Shown here: positions 57,212 to 64,000 of the stretch, piece by piece | Numbering within the stretch: the first letter of the stretch is position 1 | Layout of the letters: each line of letters opens with the position of its first letter | Origin: Pelagomonas calceolata | Lineage: Eukaryota; Sar; Pelagophyceae; Pelagomonadales; Pelagomonadaceae | Reading direction: 5' to 3' | Length of the DNA: 64,000 bases | NCBI GenBank assembly: GCA_918797485.1 | Contig: CAKKNE010000004.1 | Coordinates: 5,022,001-5,086,000, forward strand | Position numbers and translations under genes: made by a program | Notes under the pieces: model-generated | What the model was told of the DNA's origin: nothing | What the model saw: the letters and a program-made list of their open reading frames with translations, nothing else | The model's database searches: none

Positions 57212-58222
57212 ATGTCTACCTCCGCGGAGGCCGAGCTCAACGCGCTACGCCAGCTCTTCGCTCAGCAATCACAAGAGCTCCAAAAGGAGCGGGCGACGTC
57301 CGCCCGTCTCCGACTCGAGAACGAAGCCCTCCGAGCCAGCCGGGCCGCAACCGCGCCCCCGGACTACGCCGAGGCCAAGACCCCTGACGGGGCCAATCCC
57401 GCCCCCGCGGCCTTCGCGATCGGCCCCCCACCTCCGCGGCGGCGAACGCTCCGAGCCGACGAGCGCGAGGCCGCCGCCCCGCACGCGAGACCGGGCTGGG
57501 CGCCGGAGTCGTGGAGCCAAGGGGCGGCGCCGGCCCCGGTGTCGCCCATCGCGCGCGGGCCCGGCGCTCAGCGACCGCCGTCGCCACCGACGCGGCCGCC
57601 GTCGCCGCCGGGGCCCTCGACGTCGCCCGACGCGGAGCTGTGGCGCGACGTCGAGAGCGGCAAGCGCCTGACGCCGCGCAACGTCAAGATGGCCTACCCG
57701 CAGCTCGGCGAAGCGCAGGTCGCGGCGCTCGCGACGACGGTCGTGCGGCGCCCGGCGTCGGGCGGCGCGGCGGCGGCGAACCTCACGACCTACTTGAAGA
57801 CGGACCTCGACGCGCTCGTGGCCGCGCGGGACGCGCGCGACCCCGTCTGGCTCGAGGTGACGTCCGGCAGCCGCGTCACGCGCGGCTCGATCCGCCACCT
57901 CTACCCGGGCCTCTCGGACGCCGACGTCGCGACGCTGCCGAAGGCCGTCGCGAACAAGCCCATGGGCCCGAACCAGTCGGCGCGCCAGGTCTACACGTAC
58001 CTGCGGCGCGACGTGGACGCTTTGGCGGGGGCGCGCCTGCCGACGGTCGCGGACGCGGGGGAAATATCGCCGCGGTCTCCGGCGCCGAAGAAGAGCCGCG
58101 CCTCGTCGAAGAGCCGCGCGTCGACGCGGGGGCGCATCCGCGCCGTCGACGAGGAGGGCGGCGCCAAGCGCTCCGGTAGCGTGCTGGACCTCCTGGCCAA
58201 CGCCGCCGCCCAGACGGGATAA
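57212..58222 (+). CDS. Unknown protein with a duplicated about 65-aa domain
   Basis: 336 aa. Coiled N terminus (LRQLFAQQSQELQKERATSA) and a long Pro-rich linker (RPPSPPTRPPSPPGPSTS). Two tandem homologous units follow: ELWRDVESGKRLTPRNVKMA...AYPQLGEAQ...YLKTDLDALVAAR and PVWLEVTSGSRVTRGSIRHL...YPGLSDADV...YLRRDVDALAGAR. The shared pattern is W-x2-V-x-SG-x-R/K-x-T-R, Y-P-x-L, Y-L-x-x-D-x-D-A-L. The tail is basic, with SRASSKSRASTRGR. I do not recognise the domain. Confidence 0.5.
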   Translation: MSTSAEAELNALRQLFAQQSQELQKERATSARLRLENEALRASRAATAPPDYAEAKTPDGANPAPAAFAIGPPPPRRRTLRADEREAAAPHARPGWAPESWSQGAAPAPVSPIARGPGAQRPPSPPTRPPSPPGPSTSPDAELWRDVESGKRLTPRNVKMAYPQLGEAQVAALATTVVRRPASGGAAAANLTTYLKTDLDALVAARDARDPVWLEVTSGSRVTRGSIRHLYPGLSDADVATLPKAVANKPMGPNQSARQVYTYLRRDVDALAGARLPTVADAGEISPRSPAPKKSRASSKSRASTRGRIRAVDEEGGAKRSGSVLDLLANAAAQTG

Positions 58223-58495
58223 TCTCCGCAGCCCGCCGTCATTCGGACACCCTCCTCGCCGCACCGCGAAAAATATCCCACATTTAAAAGTAATTCTAAA
58301 AGTAGTATGCGGCCCCGGGCCCCCCGGCGGGCCTAGAAAAAGGACTAAGCTCCTTTAGAAGAGCCTCCTCCCTGCTCGGTCAGGATGCCCAGCCGGATCG
58401 AGGGGCGAAGGGCAAGCAGTGGGCCCACACGCATGGCTCGCGAGACTTAAGAACGGTAACGTAGTTTAGATGAACCAGGGCACAAGAAGCGAAGG

Positions 58496-59458
58496 CTAGT
58501 CCTTCATCTCGTCCTTGCCCTCGTCCTTGCCCTCCTCGCGCTCGCGCTCGATGCGCGCGCACATCGCGTCGAGCGCCTCGTCCGGCAGCGTCGTTTCCGA
58601 ACGCGTGCCGTCTTCCGCGATTTTAAGCACGACGACCTCCATGTTCTTGGCGCCCGAGTCGACGACCTCCAGTAACGTCTTGACGCACAACTCCACGCAG
58701 TCGTCGTCCGCGAGGTCGCCCTTCCACTCCTTCTCGAGGTACTCGCGCATGGACTTGGCGTTCCGGCCCCCGATGGCGTTCGCCGACCAGCGGAAGTACG
58801 TGCCGGACGGGTCGATCTGGTACATCACGGGCTTTCGCGTCGCCTGCGCGCGCGGCCGGGCGGTCGCGCGCGTCCCGCGTCCCGCGCCGCCCCCGCGACG
58901 CCGCCGCCGCGGCGCGACACGCTGAAGGCGCGCCGCGGACGCCGCCGCTCGCCGACTCGAACCCGGCCAGGAGCGACGAGACGCCGAACGGCCGCACGCC
59001 GCCCCGTTGGGTGTAGCGCTGCTGCGTCCGCGCGAGAAACCGCGCCATGTACTCGACCGACGGGGCGTCCTCGCACGTCAGGCGGTAGGACTGCGCCTCG
59101 ATGCGCGCTTTCTGCACGAGCACGCGCGCGTCCGCCTGCGGGGGGGGCTCGGTGAGGCGCGGCGGCCCCGGCGTCGCTCCGTGCGGGCGAGGACGTGTCG
59201 TTCGCGGACCCCGGGCGCCGCCGTGAGCCCCGCGAAGGCCAGCGTGATCTGGTCGTCGAGCTTGACCACCTTGCGGATGGTGCGCGCCTCCTGGAGCTTG
59301 GCGACGGCCTTCCGCTCCACGCCGAGCGCGACGCAGCTCTTCCCCGTGACGCCGACCGTCGCGGCGCCCTTCTTCACCGCCTCGAACGCGTAATCAATTT
59401 GGAAGAGCTTGCCGTCCGGCGAGAAGATGGTGATCGCGCGGTCGTATTTCGACCCCAT
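58496..59458 (-). CDS. PSMA7: Proteasome subunit alpha type 7 (alpha4)
   Basis: Exons 59458-59222, 59135-58953, 58843-58496; 255 aa. Forms part of the 20S proteasome outer ring. [36 protein letters not shown], the spliced [58 protein letters not shown] and [16 protein letters not shown] follow alpha4 closely; the tail is the usual Lys/Glu run. Both introns are GC-AG with GCG-starting flanks and may be very old introners. Start Met at 59458. Confidence 0.5.
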
Positions 59459-59825
59459 GGTGCCGGCTAGCTCTTTTTTTTTGGCGGCGCCTATAAAGCG
59501 CTGCGGGGCAACGCCACAGCACAGGCGACGGTTTGCTGTGCGTCAGTCTCGCTGTCGCGAAAACGGTCAACCCGCTGGCCTAATAATCGCGGCCGCCTCT
59601 TGCCTAGTGTCTTACAGGCCGCTAGCCGATTGCTGCGCTCGAGCTCGAAATCACTTGCGATCGAGCCCCGGGCCTCCTGAGCTCGCGGGTTTCTACGTCG
59701 ACAGCCATTTTCGAGCTCGTAAACGCCGAAGAGACCTGGAACGCTGACTGCACATTCGAGGAACGCATCCCGCCGTACGAGCCGCCCGTGGGACCAAGAG
59801 GGTGGTCGTAAACCACTAGAATCTG
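59459..59825. promoter_or_regulatory. Divergent promoter region
   Basis: 367 bp between PSMA7 (minus) and the SET gene (plus), with a T-run at 59474. A 5'-flank motif copy (59604-59626) is oriented to PSMA7. Confidence 0.5.
59604..59626 (-). promoter_or_regulatory. 5'-flank motif copy l
   Basis: Reverse complement of GCTAGCGG, CCT, GTAAGACACTAG; 146 bp upstream of the PSMA7 start, same orientation. Confidence 0.5.
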
Positions 59826-60941
59826 ATGTGTGCGGTGCAGCGTGCTTTCGCAGCCCAGACAGCTCGCTGCCACGGTGTACGAGCAGCGCTCGGCACCGGG
59901 TGCAGGGGGCGCGGCCTGTTCGCCTCCGAGGCCATTGCGACCGGCGACGCCGTGATCACCGTACCCCGCGACGTGTGGCGGCCGCTCTCGGCGGAAGCAG
60001 CGCGAGACAAGGCGCCGGCGAACATCGTGGCCGCGCTTCATGACGTCGACGGCCGCGTGGGCGCCGGCGGCCAGCTCGCCAGGGCAATGCTTTGCAGTCT
60101 AAACGTCCTGGCGGACGCGGACAGCGCCTACGTCACGTCGCTGCCTCCGCCGCCATCCGTGCCGGTGCTCTGGGACGCGACGCAATGCGCGGCACTCGAG
60201 GCGTCGCCGCTGCGTGCCAAGGCCGCAGCGACGCGGCGGCTGTGGACCGCGTGCCACGCGTCGCTCCAGCTCAAGCTGGACCTCGAGCCGTTCCTCGGTC
60301 TCGTGGCCTTGGTCCGGTCGAGAGCCTATTCGAGGAGACCGGTCTTCACCATGGTGCCGGTGTTGGAAATGGCGAACCACGACGCGCAACCGAATTGCGA
60401 CCTGCGCTTCGACGAGGCCCAGGGAGCGTTCGCACTTGTCGCCTTGGCGGACGTCGCCGCGGGCGCCGAGCTCACGGTCTCGTATGGTCCCTTGTCAAAC
60501 CTGGAAATTCTCGACGCCTACGGCTTTACGATCCCGTGCAACGAACACGACGGCCTATCGTTCGCCGTCGCCGACGCGTCTGCGGACGTGCTCACGGCGG
60601 GATCCCCCCTCGCGCCGGCGGCGCTCAAGCACTATAGGAGGGCGCGAATGACCACCGAAGACGGGGTGAACGCCGCGGCGCGCGGCCACGCAGGCTCGGG
60701 GGTCGATTACTCCCGACCGCTCACGCTCCGAAACGAGCGGGCGGCCGTCCGCGACGTCATAGCGAGCGTCGAGGAGCGCCTCAGCGCGTATCCATCGTCG
60801 CCGGACGACGACGCGTCGGCTCTCGAAGGCGGGTCGCTCCCGGACTGGGAGCGCGACGCGGTTCGTGTCCGGTTGGGGGAAAAGCTGGCGCTCCTCCAGC
60901 AGCTCGAGCGGGCGGCGACGAGCCTCAAGACGATGAATTAG
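59826..60941 (+). CDS. SET-domain protein methyltransferase (SETD3/LSMT type)
   Basis: 371 aa, single exon. The split SET domain is visible: CRGRGLFASEAIATGDAVIT, then MVPVLEMANHDAQPNCDLRF (NHD...NC motif) and AGAELTVSYGPLSNLEILDA with YGF. The C-terminal part contains a helical Rubisco-LSMT substrate-binding-like domain (YRRARMTTEDGVN and helices after it). Such enzymes methylate lysine or histidine on Rubisco, aldolase or actin. Substrate cannot be assigned. The N terminus (MCAVQRAFAAQTARCHGVRA) contains an AFA motif and might be a plastid presequence, though it is short. Confidence 0.5.
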   Translation: MCAVQRAFAAQTARCHGVRAALGTGCRGRGLFASEAIATGDAVITVPRDVWRPLSAEAARDKAPANIVAALHDVDGRVGAGGQLARAMLCSLNVLADADSAYVTSLPPPPSVPVLWDATQCAALEASPLRAKAAATRRLWTACHASLQLKLDLEPFLGLVALVRSRAYSRRPVFTMVPVLEMANHDAQPNCDLRFDEAQGAFALVALADVAAGAELTVSYGPLSNLEILDAYGFTIPCNEHDGLSFAVADASADVLTAGSPLAPAALKHYRRARMTTEDGVNAAARGHAGSGVDYSRPLTLRNERAAVRDVIASVEERLSAYPSSPDDDASALEGGSLPDWERDAVRVRLGEKLALLQQLERAATSLKTMN

Positions 60942-61234
60942 TGTATAATATATGTGTGTCTATTATTTTAAAGAAGCCGCCAAGATACGGGGCAAAGGCC
61001 AGGAATTTAGACGTCGCTGGCGGCCGCCGGCAGGGGCGGTCGCCCGCGTTGGGACTGGAAGACCTCCTGGAAACGACGTACGTACACGTAGGAAAAAACG
61101 ACGCATCAATTCTGCGACGGGGGAAGGAGCGTCGGCCGGATGGCTAGGCGGCCTAGCTCGAAGCAAAGCAATCCTGCGAGTTATCCGCTATACTATACTA
61201 CACGTATAAAAAACAGCCCGCGGCGCGGCCGCCG

Positions 61235-62011
61235 CTAGAGGGCCCCGCTGCCGAGGAGCGGCGCGTCGTCGTCGTCGGGTGCGCAGTCGACGCTCTTGGC
61301 GCACATGCCGCACCAGAAGGCCCACGTCCACCACGCCGTGCCCGCCTCGGCCGTCCGCCACAGGGTCGACGCGCCCTTGGCGCCGAGGGCGGCGGCCACG
61401 AGGATCGCCACCATGCAGTCGACCCACCAGATGTCGGTGGTCTCCTCGATGACCGCGCTGGCGAGCACGCCCGTGGACATGAGGGCGCCGGCCAGGGAGC
61501 ACATGCCGTCCTTGCGCAGCGCCGGGGACTTGATGGCCGTGCCCACGTGGAGCTTGGCGCCGCCCAGCGCGACGAAGAGGACCGTCGACGGCGTGTAGAG
61601 CACGATCAGTTCGACGATGTCGCGGTCGCGCTCGTGCAGGGCGAGCTCGCGGCCCGCGTCCACGCACACGACGACGGCCAGGACGACGAACATGGCGCTG
61701 ATGCCCGCGTCGGCGCGCTTCTCGCGCCGGTCCAGGACGTCCTTCGGGACGCCGTCGCCGCCGCCCGAGAAGCGCCACAGCACCAGGACGCTGCCCAGGA
61801 AGTCGACGCAGTTCTCGAGCGTGTAGCCCAGCGCCGTCGCGCTGTCGGTCTGGCCCGTCGACACGGCGCCCATGATCACGGCGACGCCGGAGGCGACCAG
61901 CGAGACGACGGACAGCTCGTACGCCTCCCGGATGCCCGGCCGCTGCCAGTCGAAGCACCTGGCCCGCTTCTTCGCGGGCGCGTCGAGGTCGCGCGCGCGG
62001 AAGAGCACCAT
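61235..62011 (-). CDS. TMEM163/cation-efflux-like membrane protein
   Basis: 258 aa with six hydrophobic segments, including SVVSLVASGVAVIMGAVSTG, LENCVDFLGSVLVLWRF, ISAMFVVLAVVVCVDA and CMVAILVAAALGA. The ENCVDF...RREKRAD spacing resembles CDF zinc transporters, where the equivalent motifs hold metal-binding Asp residues, and TMEM163, a zinc-binding vesicle protein. A His/Asp-rich cytosolic domain is missing; the tail has a DDDD run. Zinc or manganese movement is inferred. Single exon. Confidence 0.5.
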   Translation of the reverse strand: MVLFRARDLDAPAKKRARCFDWQRPGIREAYELSVVSLVASGVAVIMGAVSTGQTDSATALGYTLENCVDFLGSVLVLWRFSGGGDGVPKDVLDRREKRADAGISAMFVVLAVVVCVDAGRELALHERDRDIVELIVLYTPSTVLFVALGGAKLHVGTAIKSPALRKDGMCSLAGALMSTGVLASAVIEETTDIWWVDCMVAILVAAALGAKGASTLWRTAEAGTAWWTWAFWCGMCAKSVDCAPDDDDAPLLGSGAL

Positions 62012-62471
62012 GCCGCGCGAGGGCCGGGTTTAGCGAGCGAGAGACCGAGCTCGATGCGGATGCGGCGGCGGGCGGGATGACCGGTTACCCGCCACCCGAC
62101 GCGCCCACGCGTACGCCGGCCGTGGCGTGCAACCCGCACTTGCCCGCGGCGCAGCGCGCCCGCTGCCCCGGTCCCGCAGGCGAGTCCAGGGATCCCGCTG
62201 GTCGCCCTCGACGGGCGCGTTTGGGCCCGACGGCCTGCCAAGACGGCCTGCGCTTTCGTGCGCTTGGTGGGAAGCAATCGAAGCAACAGGTACGGAGGCA
62301 ACTGCGGATCTTAACTCTCGCCGCAATCGTACGACCGTCCGCGACGGGTTACTGTGGCGGCGACGGCGTGTGATGGTTTTTGGTCGGGTATGGTAGGTTT
62401 GGGTATGTATAAAAGTACCTAACAACGCGCTTTTAGGGCGCAGCTTGCCAGCGCCGGCGACGGAAAACGGC
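62012..62471. promoter_or_regulatory. Divergent promoter region
   Basis: 460 bp between divergent starts. A TATA-like TGTATAAAAG lies at 62405-62414, about 60 bp before the ATG of the plus gene, one of the few clear TATA boxes in the window. No motif copy seen. Confidence 0.5.
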
Positions 62472-63722
62472 ATGAATACCCAGGTCATCGATTTGACATC
62501 TGAGGAGAGCTCGAGCACGCAGCGGTTGACCTCGTTCGAGGCGTCGACGGAGGCGGCCGCGGTGACGCCGGACACGAGCGGCGACGCGGCGCTGGCCGAG
62601 CGCCTCGCACGCAAGGAGTCCGCGCGCGCGAAACCGAACGGCGACGCGCCGGACACGAGCGGCGACGCAGACCTCGCGGCCAAACTCGCGGGCAGCGGCC
62701 CCGCGGACACGAGCGGCGACGCGGACCTCGCGGCCAAACTCTCGGGCAGCGGCCCCGCGGACACGAGCGACGACGCGGCGCTCGCCGCGCGTCTCGCGGG
62801 CCAGGCGGACCGCACCGCGGGCGACGCGGCCTACGCCGCGCGGCTGGCCGCCCGCGACGCCCGCACGGAGGGCGACGCGGCGCTGGCGAGGCGCCTCGCC
62901 GCCCGCGACGCCCGCACGGAGGGCGACGCGGCGCTGGCGAGGCGCCTCGCCGGCGCGGACGACGCGAAGAGACGCCGCGTCGAGCCCGCGCCCGTCGCCG
63001 CGCTCGCGTCGATCCGCCGGTTGCTCGGCGCGGATCCCGCCGACCTGGCGCGGCCCGACGAAGCCGTCCGGCTCTACCCGCAGCCGGACGGCTGGAGTTG
63101 TGGCTACCGCTGCCTGCAGACGCTCGTGTTCGCGCTGCGGCGCGCCGGCGCCGAGTACGGGACGGCCCTGGCGTCGGCGGGCCTCGCGGAGCCCGGCGGC
63201 GTCGCGTCGGTCTCCGCCGTCCAGGCGGCGGTCGAGCGCGGCTGGACCCGCGGCTTCGACCCCACGGGCGCGCAGCAGACGCGAGACAGGCTGCGCGGGC
63301 GCTTTCCGTTCGTGGGCTCGCGCGAGTGGATCGGCTGCTGCGAGGCGTGCGTCGCGCTGCGGAGCGCCGGCGTCCGCGCGGACGTCCGGGGGTTCGACGG
63401 GCGGCGCGACGGCCTGGCCGCGCGGCGCCTCGTCACGTACCTCGCAGACTACTTCAAGAACGTCGTCGGCGTCGGATCCGACGACGTCTGGGGCGCGTCG
63501 TGCCTGCCGCCGGCGCTCGTCTGCTTCGGCGGCCACAACCGCTGCGTCGTCGGCGTGTCGCGCGACCGGCTCGTGCTCCTCGACCCGAAGTGGCGCGAGC
63601 CGCGCCTCCAGTGCATGGCGCCGGCGGACCTGGCGCGCCACGCGCGCCAGTGGGAGTGCCTGGTCGTGCGGCCGGGCGTCGCCACGCGTCCGCTGCCGAC
63701 GGAGCCCGGCGATCCGGCCTGA
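62472..63722 (+). CDS. ZUP1: ZUP1/UFSP-type (C78) deubiquitinase with repeated ubiquitin-binding-like motifs
   Basis: 416 aa, single exon. The C-terminal half is a C78 papain-fold protease: PQPDGWSCGYRCLQTLV (catalytic Cys), VSAVQAAVERGWTRGFDPTG, REWIGCCEACVAL, CFGGHNRCVVGV (catalytic His) and LVLLDPKW (Asp). Members cleave Lys63-linked ubiquitin or UFM1. The N terminus starts MNTQVIDLTSEESSS, a textbook SUMO-interacting motif (VIDLT plus acids). Then come seven repeats of the type TSGDAxLAxxLA (residues about 36-165), close to the MIU ubiquitin-binding consensus. ATG at 62472 preferred; upstream in-frame codons lack an ATG. Confidence 0.5.
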   Translation: MNTQVIDLTSEESSSTQRLTSFEASTEAAAVTPDTSGDAALAERLARKESARAKPNGDAPDTSGDADLAAKLAGSGPADTSGDADLAAKLSGSGPADTSDDAALAARLAGQADRTAGDAAYAARLAARDARTEGDAALARRLAARDARTEGDAALARRLAGADDAKRRRVEPAPVAALASIRRLLGADPADLARPDEAVRLYPQPDGWSCGYRCLQTLVFALRRAGAEYGTALASAGLAEPGGVASVSAVQAAVERGWTRGFDPTGAQQTRDRLRGRFPFVGSREWIGCCEACVALRSAGVRADVRGFDGRRDGLAARRLVTYLADYFKNVVGVGSDDVWGASCLPPALVCFGGHNRCVVGVSRDRLVLLDPKWREPRLQCMAPADLARHARQWECLVVRPGVATRPLPTEPGDPA

Positions 63723-63858
63723 CTCGGACGTAATGTGGTTGGGTGTGTACTAAATAAGAGATCTAATGTGGGTTCCAAATCAGGGCACTGGCACTGCCAG
63801 TGGCATGAAAAATGACTAAGACACGGACTTGGAATGAAGTCAAGTCACATTAAACAGG

Positions 63859-64000
63859 CTAGGCGTACTGCATGCGCGGGTTCGGCAGCACGGAGATTGA
63901 GAGCGGGATGACCTGCCTGCAGTTGGGACACGTCGCCGATTCGCCGACGCGGTCGCCCTCCGTAGACAACCGCTGCGCGGCCGCCAGCCAGTCCGAAAGA
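63859..64000 (-). CDS. C-terminal fragment with CPNC motif, cut by the window
   Basis: Minus-strand frame encoding DWLAAAQRLSTEGDRVGESA, then TCPNCRQVIPLSISVLPNPR and MQYA before the stop. One Cys-x2-Cys pair, perhaps half of a zinc knuckle or RING. The rest of the gene is beyond base 64000. No family call. Confidence 0.5.
   Translation of the reverse strand, partial: LSDWLAAAQRLSTEGDRVGESATCPNCRQVIPLSISVLPNPRMQYA

Overview
This window is nuclear DNA from a photosynthetic stramenopile, most likely a pelagophyte of the Aureococcus anophagefferens type. The evidence is very high GC with near-saturated GC at third codon positions, short introns, and eukaryote-only proteins (WDR36/Utp21, SRP9, NF-YC, RPB11, P5A ATPase, BBS5, dynactin p62, proteasome alpha4). 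Several proteins carry a signal-peptide-plus-Phe presequence of the secondary-plastid kind. Introner elements, transposons that become introns, are present. I count 43 gene models, intact or partial, on both strands and mostly tightly packed; there is no operon structure.

Layout. 0-14 kb: WDR36 (5' cut by the window), a long coiled-coil protein, unknowns, an ATG10-like E2 and a five-exon P5A ATPase. 14-25 kb: an RPB11 3' exon joined to an unrelated outward-facing 3' exon across a broken introner, a scramblase-like gene, a DysF-domain protein, SRP9, PP2A B55, a Cys-rich module gene, NF-YC and a plastid P-loop protein. A 142-bp unit carrying the NF-YC 3' end is triplicated. 25-34 kb: a gene-poor 1.6 kb with a 45-bp-arm hairpin and inverted repeats, then a DUF2470-like membrane protein, fibrillin, SDR, C2, ankyrin-like and SnoaL-like genes. 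34-46 kb: a three-enzyme fusion for threonate/erythronate-type sugar acids, GMP reductase, an AMP-forming ligase, BBS5 overlapping a CCCH gene, and a second orphan-exon junction. 46-64 kb: tocopherol methyltransferase, a DUF218-like protein, a PDI, HisRS, dynactin-4, a duplicated-domain protein, proteasome alpha4, a SET-domain methyltransferase, a TMEM163-like transporter, a ZUP1/UFSP-type deubiquitinase, and a C-terminal fragment at the window edge.

The main signals are three repeated sequence systems. (1) Introners: about 18 copies, with ends related to CTGTGTGG...CCACACAG and 8-bp target duplications. In all 17 copies where both ends can be placed, the upstream target copy starts with GC or GT and so supplies the 5' splice site, while the element end supplies the 3' AG. 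Removing element plus one target copy restores the reading frame. (2) A directional intergenic motif (GCTAGCGG, 1-4 nt, GTAAGACACTAG), 12 copies, 10 of them 57-202 bp upstream of a start codon and in the same orientation as that gene. (3) A second directional motif (GTTACGGTGCTAGGAC...GCGGAGCCCCTG), five copies, each 40-200 bp past a stop codon on the gene's strand. The last two look like unreported promoter-side and 3'-end-side elements, or a repeat family confined to those positions.

No RNA gene, CRISPR array or autonomous transposase gene was seen. Exon boundaries are inferred from reading frame, splice dinucleotides and family similarity known to me; no searches were run.
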